Positions 14,711 through 23,163 of a stretch of 34,407 bases of DNA are shown piece after piece. The translations under genes were made by a program, and so were the position numbers. The stretch's first letter is position 1; each line of letters starts with the position of its first letter. This DNA is from Flammeovirgaceae bacterium BBD 1991-12. GTDB lineage: Bacteria > Bacteroidota > Bacteroidia > Cytophagales > Cyclobacteriaceae. Below the pieces are notes generated by a model. That model had not been told where the DNA came from. It saw nothing but the letters and a program-made list of their open reading frames with translations, and did no database searches. The stretch is taken from contig LYSV01000064.1 of NCBI GenBank assembly GCA_001657315.1, positions 1-34,407 of the forward strand. Direction: 5' to 3'.

Positions 14711-17182
14711 TCAAGGTTTTAACTCTTTTATCGTCCATACCAGCTCTTTATTTTTGTCTATATCAAGCCTGACGCTATCCCCTTTTTTCAGCTTACCGGA
14801 CACGATCATCCTCGATAGCGGCGATCTCATTTCCCTTCGGATGACTCCCTTGAGGGGACGGGCGCCGTATTTTGGTGTAAACCCGAGCATGGCCAGATGT
14901 TTTCTGGCGGCCTGAGATATCTCCAGCTCTATTCCCTGCTTATGCAGGGCGCTCAGTAACTCCGCCAGTTGGATATCAAAGATCTTTACAATATACTCTT
15001 CAGTAATGGGTGAAAAGGGAAGGATACCACTTAAGCGACCCAGGAACTCCGGCCGGAACCAGGCAGACATGATCTCCAGCATTTCTGACGCCTCCGGTAC
15101 CTTTCCTTCCGCAAAAGAAGTAACAATGTATTCGCTGCCTATGTTGGAGGTGAACAGAATAACAGCATTGGAGAAATCCCCCTGTTTTCCGAGGCGGTCA
15201 TTGAGCTTGCCTTCGTCCAGTATCTGCAGAAAAATATCGAACACGGACTTATGCGCTTTCTCTATTTCATCAAAAAGCACCACGGCATAGGGCTGCTGAC
15301 GTATCTTATTGACCAGCATACCACCTTCTTCATAGCCTACATATCCTGGAGGAGCGCCGTAGAGCAGGGCCGCAGAATGCTCTTCCTTAAATTCAGACAT
15401 GTCAAAACGTATCATAGCTGTTTCCGTCTGGAAAAGAAATTCTGCCAGTGCCTTGGCCAGCTCGGTTTTACCGGTACCTGTGGGGCCCAGAAAGAAGAAA
15501 GAACCTATAGGCTGACCGGCTTTGGTAAGTCCTGAACGGGATTCCAGAATAGCCTCCGTAATTTGAGATAGCGTATGGTCCTGTCCCACTACCCGGGCTT
15601 TCAGGTGCTCTTCCATGTTCATGAGCCGCTCGCGCTCCTGCGTTTGGATCTTACCCAGCGGTATACCGGTACTGTGAGATACCGTAGCTGCCAGGTCTGC
15701 GGCAGTTACTTCTTCTTCATGCTGGTCCAGGGCCGCCTGCATTTTGTCCATCAGGTTAGACACATAGCCAGCCAACTCCGGGATATTTTCGGTTTCAGTA
15801 CTATTATCTTCAATGCGTGTATGTAACAGGTAGCTGACCCTGTCTCTGAGTGTTTTCAGAAACCACAGCAGGTCATGCAATGAAGTTTCGTTGCTTCCGG
15901 TGAGTTCCTCAAATTCTTTTTGGAGGCTTTCCAGTTCCTGTGCTGCATTTTCCCTCATGTGTTTTGCCGCTGACAGGGTGCGATCGATCAGGTCGAGGGC
16001 AGCATCCGGCAATTGTTTTTCCTTGACGTATCGCCTGGAAAGTCTTATGGATTCACCAATAGCGGCATCAGCCAGCCGGATACCATGGTGCTCTTCATAA
16101 TACGGCAGTACGCCTTTTATCATCATTTTTGCTGTGGCGTCATCCGGCGGATCCACTGTAAGCGTTTCAAATCTTCTTTTAAAAGCCTCGTCGGATTCTA
16201 TATGTTTTCGGTACTCGTCATGGGTAGTAGCTCCGATAATGGTAAGCTCACCCCTGGCGAGCTCGGGCTTCAGGATATTTATAATCCCCTGATTTCCGGA
16301 GGATCTGTCCATGATAGTATGTAGTTCGTCAATGAACAATATGGCCCTGCCAAAGGCTTTCAATTCGGTGAGAATACTTTTCAGTCTGTCTTCCACCTCT
16401 CCTTTATACGATGCTCCTGCTACCAGAGAACCCATGTCCAGTTCGAATAACCGGGCTTCCTTCAACCTGCCGGGCAGATTACCTCCGGCAAGCTTTAGCG
16501 CAAAACCTTCCACAAGGGCTGTTTTTCCTACACCAGGCTCCCCAACAATGATAACATTGGGCTTGGATCTTCTGCCGAGGATCTCGGTGATCTGCCTTAC
16601 CTCCTTGTCCCGCCCCACAATATCGTCCAGTTTGCCGGAGCGGGCCTGGTCCATTTTATCCACACAATACCTCACCAGCGCTTTTGGGGAGGCAGGAGTG
16701 TGCCCATTGTCGTTTAGTGGTGATCCGTCCCCAGCCATGGGGACCCTTTCTGTCACAGTATCGAGGATCTCCTTTTGCGTTAGCGGAAGGCTTTTAAGCT
16801 GATCCCTTGAGAAACCCACACCCGGGGATACCAGGGCTGCCAGCATATCCGAAGGGTTAATTTCCTCATGCGAAAACTTTTCACGCAAAATGTCAGCTTC
16901 CAGCAGTACGCAGTCAACGAGGTCATCACCAGGCACCGGATCGGGGACCTTGCCTGTCTTGTTCTGGGACTCCATGCGTACCTCTGCCCACTCTTCTATA
17001 TAATAGATATCCTTTCCGAGGCTCTCCAGTAGCGGATGAAGCCCTGCTTCTTTGTGCATAAGCGCTTTTAGCAGATGCGCCACAGAAAACCGGCTATGGT
17101 AATTTTCCTTTGCTACAGCCTGAGCAATGTGCAGAACTTTCTGAGATTCAGGAGCTAACGTATAATCCAGCGCGTTTAGCAT
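14711..17182 (-). CDS. tssH: T6SS AAA+ ATPase TssH (ClpV)
   Basis: The 823-residue Clp/Hsp100 ATPase has an N-domain (1-145) and two AAA+ modules. The first has Walker A GEPGVGKT at 214-221 and Walker B ILFIDE at 281-286. The second has Walker A GPTGTGKT at 566-573, GYVGYEEGG (pore loop) at about 613-621 and Walker B VVLFDE at 634-639. A helical middle region lies at about 405-460. ClpV unfolds contracted TssB/TssC sheath so that subunits can be reused. It starts the minus arm and faces tssE across a 296-base divergent region. Sequence alone could suggest ClpB, but the short middle domain and the position directly upstream of tssBC favour TssH. No promoter matching TTG-N19-TAnnTTTG is seen for this arm. 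Confidence 0.94.
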   Translation of the reverse strand: MLNALDYTLAPESQKVLHIAQAVAKENYHSRFSVAHLLKALMHKEAGLHPLLESLGKDIYYIEEWAEVRMESQNKTGKVPDPVPGDDLVDCVLLEADILREKFSHEEINPSDMLAALVSPGVGFSRDQLKSLPLTQKEILDTVTERVPMAGDGSPLNDNGHTPASPKALVRYCVDKMDQARSGKLDDIVGRDKEVRQITEILGRRSKPNVIIVGEPGVGKTALVEGFALKLAGGNLPGRLKEARLFELDMGSLVAGASYKGEVEDRLKSILTELKAFGRAILFIDELHTIMDRSSGNQGIINILKPELARGELTIIGATTHDEYRKHIESDEAFKRRFETLTVDPPDDATAKMMIKGVLPYYEEHHGIRLADAAIGESIRLSRRYVKEKQLPDAALDLIDRTLSAAKHMRENAAQELESLQKEFEELTGSNETSLHDLLWFLKTLRDRVSYLLHTRIEDNSTETENIPELAGYVSNLMDKMQAALDQHEEEVTAADLAATVSHSTGIPLGKIQTQERERLMNMEEHLKARVVGQDHTLSQITEAILESRSGLTKAGQPIGSFFFLGPTGTGKTELAKALAEFLFQTETAMIRFDMSEFKEEHSAALLYGAPPGYVGYEEGGMLVNKIRQQPYAVVLFDEIEKAHKSVFDIFLQILDEGKLNDRLGKQGDFSNAVILFTSNIGSEYIVTSFAEGKVPEASEMLEIMSAWFRPEFLGRLSGILPFSPITEEYIVKIFDIQLAELLSALHKQGIELEISQAARKHLAMLGFTPKYGARPLKGVIRREMRSPLSRMIVSGKLKKGDSVRLDIDKNKELVWTIKELKP

Positions 17183-17478
17183 GTCGGGGTCGCAAAATCC
17201 AGTGGTGGAAAGGAACTATTTCTGGTTCCTCATCAGCATTAACCGCGCAACTATGGACTACTGAGTTCGAACTGGAATACTACAATTTTTTTTGATCGAA
17301 TACAATAGTGTTAAATCATTTATCCTTTAAAATCGATCTTTGAACTTACTGTTCGTTATACTTTCTCTGTTTTCTATAATTGGGAATGTTTTTTATTCTA
17401 TTTCTTTTGTCAATAGTTTTTCATTGCCTAAAAGCTTTTTAATTTTATTTTTGAACAGTTCATTCTGAGTGAAACGAG
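17183..17478. promoter_or_regulatory. Divergent intergenic region between the two T6SS arms
   Basis: This 296-base, AT-rich gap separates tssH (minus) from tssE (plus) and should hold the start signals of both arms. A full promoter match is visible for tssE only. For tssH I found no CAAAnnTA on the plus strand, which would be its -7 element, so its promoter may be of another class. No open frame of note occurs here. Confidence 0.7.
17424..17453 (+). promoter_or_regulatory. Promoter for the tssE-tssO arm (TTG-N19-TAnnTTTG)
   Basis: TTG at 17424-17426 is followed after exactly 19 bases by TATTTTTG at 17446-17453. Both elements and the spacing match the Bacteroidota housekeeping promoter consensus. 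The -7 element ends 25 bases before the tssE ATG, so the leader would be about 15-20 bases. This is the best promoter match in the window. Confidence 0.65.
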
Positions 17479-17913
17479 ATGCCCCTGAAAAACCAATACT
17501 ACAAACTGCCACTTGACCTTGGCAGTATATGTCGGCAAAATGAAATACCTTTGCTGGATATAAAGGCATCCATAGCTCAGAATATCCACCTTATAGCCAC
17601 CACCTTCATGGGTGAGTCGAAATATGATCCGGACTTTGGTTGTAGTGTCTGGGAGGTGGATTTTGACAATGCTTCTACCAATAATGAATTAAAGGAAAAT
17701 CTAAAGGGATCTTTAACCAATGCCATCCTTGACTATGAAAAAAGAATAACAGATTTTGAAGTGTCGGTGGAGATAAGACAAAGTGAACTACGCACTTTGG
17801 TACAGAGGATCAAGAAGAGAATAGACATCTCCGTTGAAGGTAAGTTGGCTGCTACCAATGAAAAATTTAGTTATTACGAATACTTCTTCATAGGACCATT
17901 GTCCTACTATTAG
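17479..17913 (+). CDS. tssE: T6SS baseplate wedge protein TssE (gp25-like)
   Basis: The 144-residue protein belongs to the gp25/TssE family. After a short N-terminal part it has a helix with an MGESKYDPDFGCSVWEVDF stretch at about residues 44-62, matching the family's core in which a 'pG.r....yG..l' type pattern is found. TssE sits at the sheath-baseplate junction and nucleates sheath assembly with TssF, TssG and TssK. It opens the plus-strand arm behind a well-formed promoter. In Proteobacteria tssE often sits beside tssBC; here it is split from them by the divergent region. The ATG at 17479 has no competing start. Confidence 0.9.
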   Translation: MPLKNQYYKLPLDLGSICRQNEIPLLDIKASIAQNIHLIATTFMGESKYDPDFGCSVWEVDFDNASTNNELKENLKGSLTNAILDYEKRITDFEVSVEIRQSELRTLVQRIKKRIDISVEGKLAATNEKFSYYEYFFIGPLSYY

Positions 17914-18004
17914 TAAGGAAGTATTGGGAGACCGTTTGACTGACCATAGTGGTCGGGAAAGGTGGTTTCCTGCACGTTGCTACAACAAAAATATTCTGTC
18001 AGCC

Positions 18005-19888
18005 ATGGCCGAAAGTAGGGAGAAGATCAAGGGTAGAATGCTCCGCAATGTCTCAAAAATGTGGGGTTATTCCGAAAACGAAGCTGAAACTTCGTTTGAT
18101 CCTCTGGTAGGGATGCTACTCACGGCCTGTGCTTCCGAACTGGTCAATATTTCGCAGGAGATCAATGAATCCCAGACACGGGTAACGGAAAAGCTGATCG
18201 AACTGTTAAGCCCGGATACTATTTCCGGGGTTATTCCGGCTCATGCCATTGCCTCAGGGAGACCCCTCGAACCTACCTTTCTGCTGAAGCCTGACTATCA
18301 GTTCTTTTTTAATAAAAAGGTCCGGGACACTAAAAAGAATCAAGGCGCACAGGGAAAGGACATCTTCTTTTCGTCCTCACAGCCCGTCACGCTGGTAGAT
18401 GGCAGTGTCAGGTACATGGCATTTGGTAGCACACTGTACGAAACGGACGCTGATTATCACAAAGAAGCCATCCTGAGATCAGGTAGCAGTAAACTCCCCC
18501 AGTCCACTTTGTATCTGGGTATTGAGTTAAACGAAAGAATAAAGAACCTTGAAGCGCTGTCTTTTTACTTCGACCTCCGTAACCCCGGCGAGAAAAAGTT
18601 GTTTTACTATAATCTCAGGAATTCGGACTGGCATCTTGGCGATGCGCCTTTGGAAGTCTACCCGGGATATGGGACAGACCATAGGGCCCACAACTCTTCC
18701 TCTGAGCTTTCTACGGGTTTTGATAAGGTGATCAACCGGTATGCGGAGGCACTGAGGCATATCAATAATTATTACCGTGATAACTTTATTACCATCCGTG
18801 TCGGCAAAGCTGTGCTGGACCGTTACAGGAAAGATCAGGCGGGTGGACAGTCTTACCCTGAGCAGTTTGCAACGCTGTTTGAAGCAGAGGAGCTCGAAGA
18901 GGCCAGGCTCAGGGATGTACTGTGGCTCCGGGTAGAGTTCTCCAGCGTGGTCAATGAAAAAATGCTGTCCGACGTCTTTTGTTCGATAAACACCTTTCCC
19001 GTGATCAACAAGAGATTTCAGACCTCTATTTTCAAGCTGAGGAAGTACCTCAATATCATTCCGCTGCTGACAGACGATTTTTTTCTGGACATAGAAAAAG
19101 TGCAGGATGGCAGTGGTATGAATTTTACAAGAAAAAGCTTTGACAGTATATCCTACCTGAAGTCGGGAGAGCTTTTGATAAGGACGGAGGGTATGGGGAG
19201 GTTTGACTCACGAAGCGCATCGCAGTTTCTTGCACAGCTTTTGGAACTGCTGAGGGATGAAAGTGCTTCCTTTTCTATTTTCGGTAAGGACGCGTTGTCC
19301 AGGGAGATCAAAAACCTGAATCAGTTGATATCCAGACTGGAACAACGGGTGGACAGCGTAAAAACCCCGCACAATGTCACCTATCTGCTGCTTAAAAGCC
19401 ATGAAGAACAGGATACATTGTTCCTTGATTTCCATACTACCAATGGGGCCGAGGCCAATGATATCAGGGCAGGTTCACTGATGAAACCGTTTGTAGGCAG
19501 TGAGATGAAGGGAGGGATCAAATTGCTCACCAGTACCATTGGCGGCAGGGACGGACTGGACTATGAGGGAAGGATCAATGCGTATCGTAGCGCGCTGCTT
19601 TCCAGAAACAAGGTCGTTACCCGTGAAGATGTACGGGTGAGATGCCTGCACCATTTTGGTAACCGGATATCCGATGTGACGATCGAAAAGGGATATACGG
19701 AAAGCCTTTCACTAAAGGGTGGTTTTGTTCGTACCATGGACCTGCATTTGCGTCCGGCGAGCACGGCAGTTCCTGAAAATGAATGGCAGCAGCTTTGCCG
19801 TGACCTGTCGGTGACGTTACAGGAGGAGTCCGTAAATATATTCCCCTTTAGGTTTTTTATAGATGATAAAATGGTAATAATCGACTAA
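18005..19888 (+). CDS. tssF: T6SS baseplate subunit TssF
   Basis: The protein has about 627 residues from the chosen start. It matches TssF: MAESREKIKGRMLRNVSKMW at the start, FDPLVGMLLTACASEL, then ELLSPDTISGVIPAHAIA, and a C-terminal FPFRFFIDD stretch. TssF forms the baseplate wedge with TssG. The frame extends upstream to a TTG at 17924 that follows an AAGGAAG Shine-Dalgarno-like site, which would add 27 residues not resembling the family. I chose the ATG because family similarity begins there, but the TTG start cannot be excluded. It lies after tssE and eight bases before tssP. Its partner tssG is in the other arm. Confidence 0.9.
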   Translation: MAESREKIKGRMLRNVSKMWGYSENEAETSFDPLVGMLLTACASELVNISQEINESQTRVTEKLIELLSPDTISGVIPAHAIASGRPLEPTFLLKPDYQFFFNKKVRDTKKNQGAQGKDIFFSSSQPVTLVDGSVRYMAFGSTLYETDADYHKEAILRSGSSKLPQSTLYLGIELNERIKNLEALSFYFDLRNPGEKKLFYYNLRNSDWHLGDAPLEVYPGYGTDHRAHNSSSELSTGFDKVINRYAEALRHINNYYRDNFITIRVGKAVLDRYRKDQAGGQSYPEQFATLFEAEELEEARLRDVLWLRVEFSSVVNEKMLSDVFCSINTFPVINKRFQTSIFKLRKYLNIIPLLTDDFFLDIEKVQDGSGMNFTRKSFDSISYLKSGELLIRTEGMGRFDSRSASQFLAQLLELLRDESASFSIFGKDALSREIKNLNQLISRLEQRVDSVKTPHNVTYLLLKSHEEQDTLFLDFHTTNGAEANDIRAGSLMKPFVGSEMKGGIKLLTSTIGGRDGLDYEGRINAYRSALLSRNKVVTREDVRVRCLHHFGNRISDVTIEKGYTESLSLKGGFVRTMDLHLRPASTAVPENEWQQLCRDLSVTLQEESVNIFPFRFFIDDKMVIID

Positions 19889-19895
19889 CACACTT

Positions 19896-20894
19896 ATGGA
19901 TGCGAAAAGTGATAAGGATGTGTGGCACATTGATAAAATGGTGATGACCGTTTTTGTAGGGTTGATCATTGTTTCTTCAGCAATTGTTGGCTTTAAGATC
20001 TATCGTTATGAGCCCTGCCCCGGGGTGAACTTTGAGGTGCAGAAGTATAATCTGCGTGTCGGTGAGGTTATTCACTTTAATGATCTTACGGAAGGGGTCG
20101 AAAAACGGGTATGGGATTTCGGGGACAGTACCGAAGGAGCCCGCGTGGCCGATCCCATGCACATTTACAGCAGGCCGGGTGAATATACAATCAAGCTGAT
20201 GGTAAATGATCAGTGCTTCGACTACAAAACTATTGTTATCAAAAATCCGGTGCCCGTAGTGGATGAAAGGCTTATTCCTTCCTTTGCAGCTCCGGCCAAA
20301 GCAGTAGTAGGTGAAAGAGTGAGATTCAATGATCTGACGGACGGCGCTACTTCATGGGAATGGAGATTCGGAGAATCCGGTGGTGTAGATGCCACTGTAA
20401 AAAACCCCGCCTATACCTTCAGACAGGCCGGCCGGGTAAAGGTGTCGCTCATAGTGAACGGAGATATGAGATATATTGCTGAAAAAACGGTGAAGGTGCT
20501 TCCCAAAACCAGAAAAAAGAAACGTAGAAAGCCGCCTGAAAAGCCGAAAGAAGAACTTTACATCCCTGAATCGCCGGAAGAATACGTCGAGTATACCCCG
20601 GAAGACCTCGTGGAGCCTGAAGAGCCCGTTGTCCAGTACCTTTCTGATGATGACCTGCTGATCCTGATAAAGGATATAGCTGAGCGCCGGCAGAAAAAGG
20701 ATGTGATCGATCCCTACCTGTGTGTGGGCATTGATAAAAGTGTGGTGAAGGCGAATGGGGAAATGATACGCTTTAATGATTTCCTGGAAAGGATCGATGG
20801 CAAACAGCTGAAAGTAAGGAGCCTTTACTCTTTCCGGGATCATAACCAGTGTATTGTTCGAATAGAAATAAAGTACAGAGCTAAAATCTTTTAA
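19896..20894 (+). CDS. tssP: T6SS subtype iii protein TssP with two PKD-like domains
   Basis: The 332-residue protein has a short cytoplasmic N-terminus and one membrane segment (about residues 15-34). Two PKD-like domains follow (about 44-116 with VWDFGDS, and 128-203 with WEWRFGES). A highly charged Lys/Arg/Pro linker with KKKRRKPPEKPK is next (about 207-225), then an acidic stretch, then a C-terminal domain (about 245-332). TssP is a Bacteroidota-specific component predicted to span the inner membrane with a periplasmic PKD part, so it may bridge baseplate and cell wall. It lies eight bases after tssF and eleven before tssK. Identification rests on architecture and context. Confidence 0.85.
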   Translation: MDAKSDKDVWHIDKMVMTVFVGLIIVSSAIVGFKIYRYEPCPGVNFEVQKYNLRVGEVIHFNDLTEGVEKRVWDFGDSTEGARVADPMHIYSRPGEYTIKLMVNDQCFDYKTIVIKNPVPVVDERLIPSFAAPAKAVVGERVRFNDLTDGATSWEWRFGESGGVDATVKNPAYTFRQAGRVKVSLIVNGDMRYIAEKTVKVLPKTRKKKRRKPPEKPKEELYIPESPEEYVEYTPEDLVEPEEPVVQYLSDDDLLILIKDIAERRQKKDVIDPYLCVGIDKSVVKANGEMIRFNDFLERIDGKQLKVRSLYSFRDHNQCIVRIEIKYRAKIF

Positions 20895-20904
20895 TTGAGA
20901 GCGT

Positions 20905-22074
20905 GTGGAAAGTCTAAAACATCAACAGATCAATTGGGTGGATGGCATGAATATCAACAAGAGCCATCTGATCGGCCTTGAAAATGAGATGACGGATCAC
21001 CTGAGGGATGCACAGCAGCATCAGATCGATGGCCTGTCCTATGGTCTGCTGCCTGCCTCTCCAGACATGGATAAGGCCGTGGACATCTGGATGAACATTG
21101 ACAATCAAAACCAACTGACCGTTCACCTGAATCACTGCCGGGCGATCACCCGGGGTGGAGTACGGATAGAAATAACCAAGGCAATTGCCGATCAGCTCAG
21201 GCTGTCAGCCAATGAGCTCAGGTCTATGGTGCAGCTGGGTAAAGACTCCAGTGATAACCTCATGGTGGTGTTGACGGCTGATCCGTTCAACAGGGTACCA
21301 GTTGGAGATGCAGATCCGGAGGAGACCCCTCCCCGTAAGCCTTTTACACTACCCAACTATACATTGAGCCTTGTCCCCGAAAAGGAAATGGGGCCGGGTG
21401 AGTTCGGTCAGTACCATATTACGATTGGAAAGATCTCCGTCAGTCATGGTAAGGCGGTTTTGGAAGACAGCTACATTCCTGCTTCCATGACCGTAGGAAG
21501 TCATCCATTGCTCATGGAATCCTGGGAAAGACAAATGCGGTTCCTGAGCGAGCTGGAGCGTAACTGTGTTTCGATCATACAAAAAATCTTCACCAAACAG
21601 ATCAAAAACAATCTGGCCCATATCATTACCCTTATCTGCCGGAACCTGATTCAATATATCAACTATCAGGCAGCATATTTCCGGCAGATAGCACAAAACA
21701 GGCCTCCCGTTTATATGGTCACCCATACGGCCTCCATGGCGCGGGTCATCAGAAATGAGATCGATATCCGGCAGGGAACGGGAGCCGAGCAGTTGCTGAA
21801 TTATCTTTCTGAATGGTGTGGCCTTAATCAGGCTGGTTTCGAAAAGGTTCTGGATGAAATGATCGGCCTGAATTATGAACATCACAACATCCGGTATTCA
21901 CTGGATGAGATAGACAGGTTCATCGATGTTATAGCTCCCCTTTTTCACAAGCTGGCAGAGCTCGACTACATTGGCAAGAAGAGCAAAACCAACATTTTCG
22001 TAAAAGAGGAGACCCTTGAGCAGGAGCCCAATGAAGAGAAATCAGTTTGGAGAGGAAGGTTTTTGGCTGAATAG
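20905..22074 (+). CDS. tssK: T6SS baseplate subunit TssK
   Basis: The 389-residue protein matches TssK, which links the baseplate to the membrane complex as trimers. The N-terminal stretch INWVDGMNINKSHL fits the family's W-x-(D/E)-G-M pattern, which follows the start within 20 residues and so supports the GTG start at 20905 over the later in-frame ATG. The central part is helical with a LISPAS-like segment, and the C-terminus holds LYDYIGKK-type charged repeats; residues 380-389 end in a basic tail. It lies eleven bases after tssP and is followed by tssO. Length is close to that of other subtype iii TssK proteins. Confidence 0.88.
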   Translation: MESLKHQQINWVDGMNINKSHLIGLENEMTDHLRDAQQHQIDGLSYGLLPASPDMDKAVDIWMNIDNQNQLTVHLNHCRAITRGGVRIEITKAIADQLRLSANELRSMVQLGKDSSDNLMVVLTADPFNRVPVGDADPEETPPRKPFTLPNYTLSLVPEKEMGPGEFGQYHITIGKISVSHGKAVLEDSYIPASMTVGSHPLLMESWERQMRFLSELERNCVSIIQKIFTKQIKNNLAHIITLICRNLIQYINYQAAYFRQIAQNRPPVYMVTHTASMARVIRNEIDIRQGTGAEQLLNYLSEWCGLNQAGFEKVLDEMIGLNYEHHNIRYSLDEIDRFIDVIAPLFHKLAELDYIGKKSKTNIFVKEETLEQEPNEEKSVWRGRFLAE

Positions 22075-22172
22075 CATCAGGCTGTAGCATATATTTCATC
22101 ACCATCTTTAATCTAAAGTTTACAACGCTCCGGGCCATTTTGCCTTAGGGGGGAGTCAAAATAATCTCAAAT

Positions 22173-22685
22173 ATGAAACCTTTAAATTCCAAACAAAGAA
22201 TCAATACCTTTCTGCTTTTTACATCACTTTTTGTGGTCACAACCGGTATGATTGTGGTGGCTGTGTTCTTTGGCTTCAGGGTGCCTGCCCGTGAAAACGC
22301 CATGTTCAGGGAAAGGAACGAGCAGATCCTCTATAAGGAGGGCATGGCCCGTGGCTTTGCCGAACAAATGGAGGAAATAAAATCGCTGCTGGATTCCATG
22401 GACATGCCGGGCATAAACTCCGATTATATGGAAAGACTGGTAAGCTCCGAGCTGGCTGACCTGCAAAGCTCATTGCCTGTGGAAGATTCAACGTACCGCA
22501 GAAAAATGTACTCCAATATCATACAAACGTATCTGGAATTGAAAAATGCCAAATCATCGCTTATTCAACTTAGCGATGTACAGGGTGAGCTTGACGAATA
22601 TGATGATCTCATAGACCGGTACAAGAAAGATCTGGACCAGGCAAAACGGGATCTTGACATTTGCCGCCAGATGAACAGGAGGTAG
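22173..22685 (+). CDS. tssO: T6SS subtype iii membrane protein TssO
   Basis: The 170-residue protein has one membrane segment near the N-terminus (about residues 11-33) and a long helical, coiled-coil-prone remainder rich in Glu, Asp, Leu and Lys that ends in a basic tail. Bacteroidota TssO proteins have this size and layout and are thought to belong to the envelope complex that replaces TssJLM. It is the last gene of the plus arm, 98 bases after tssK. The family is poorly conserved, so the call leans on topology and gene order. Confidence 0.82.
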   Translation: MKPLNSKQRINTFLLFTSLFVVTTGMIVVAVFFGFRVPARENAMFRERNEQILYKEGMARGFAEQMEEIKSLLDSMDMPGINSDYMERLVSSELADLQSSLPVEDSTYRRKMYSNIIQTYLELKNAKSSLIQLSDVQGELDEYDDLIDRYKKDLDQAKRDLDICRQMNRR

Positions 22686-22702
22686 GAGCCTATAGCGAGT
22701 TG

Positions 22703-22764
22703 TTACTGGTTGCTGGTAACTGGTAGCAACTTAAACCAGAAACATTAAACGCAAAACATTAAAC
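22703..22764. repeat. Heptamer-phased repeat in the convergent gap after tssO
   Basis: TTACTGG, TTGCTGG and TAACTGG run in 7-base phase from 22703, then TAGCAAC. AACATTAAAC then occurs twice (22741-22750 and 22755-22764), 14 bases apart. The tract fills the 88-base gap between the converging tssO and small membrane protein genes. Confidence 0.6.
22709..22730. terminator. Candidate bidirectional terminator hairpin
   Basis: GTTGCT (22709-22714) pairs with AGCAAC (22725-22730) over a 10-base loop, between converging genes. There is no strong T-run, and the arms overlap the heptamer repeat, so the hairpin may be a by-product of the repeat. Confidence 0.35.
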
Positions 22765-22773
22765 TGCATTCCA

Positions 22774-23163
22774 TCACTTCTTTTCCGAAAGCTTCCTGTC
22801 AAGTATGGAGATCTGCATCTCCAGCCGTTTCATCTCCCTTAGTATGGCGTTTTTGTCCATTTGCATCCATTGCCAGATCTTTAAGGCCTGGCTGCTTCCC
22901 AGACACACGAAGCCTATGGCCATCCATCTTATGATATCACTAAGTTCGTCCACCTGAAAGAACCGGATGGCGGCATAAACAAATATCACAAAAAAGATCA
23001 GCCCCAGAACGGAAGACAGGACCGAAACCCACCTGTTCCTGCCCTTGTAGACATCCAAAGCCATTTCAATGATCGACTGTTCACCAAGCTGATCGTAAAA
23101 CTCCGCCTCCTCTTTACTTAGCGCTTCATAGATGATTTGATCAATTTCCCCGTTTTTTTTCAT
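22774..23163 (-). CDS. Small two-segment membrane protein overlapping the ECF sigma gene (DUF6768-like)
   Basis: The 129-residue protein has a cytoplasmic-looking N-terminus (LSKEEAEFYDQLGEQS, about residues 15-30), two membrane segments (about 46-68 and 78-98) and a C-terminal coiled coil (about 103-127). Proteins of this layout are commonly encoded after ECF sigma factors in Bacteroidota and resemble what I recall as DUF6768; I cannot check that here. It starts within the last 23 bases of the sigma gene, so translation is coupled. An anti-sigma or sigma-modulating role is the obvious guess, but no zinc-binding anti-sigma motif is seen. Confidence 0.75.
   Translation of the reverse strand: MKKNGEIDQIIYEALSKEEAEFYDQLGEQSIIEMALDVYKGRNRWVSVLSSVLGLIFFVIFVYAAIRFFQVDELSDIIRWMAIGFVCLGSSQALKIWQWMQMDKNAILREMKRLEMQISILDRKLSEKK

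Noticed and set aside
7968-22685. Extracellular contractile injection system (eCIS) instead of T6SS, because of the tube-LysM gene order
   Set aside because: TssK, TssO, TssN, TssP and a ClpV-type ATPase are present, and these belong to membrane-anchored T6SS rather than free eCIS particles.
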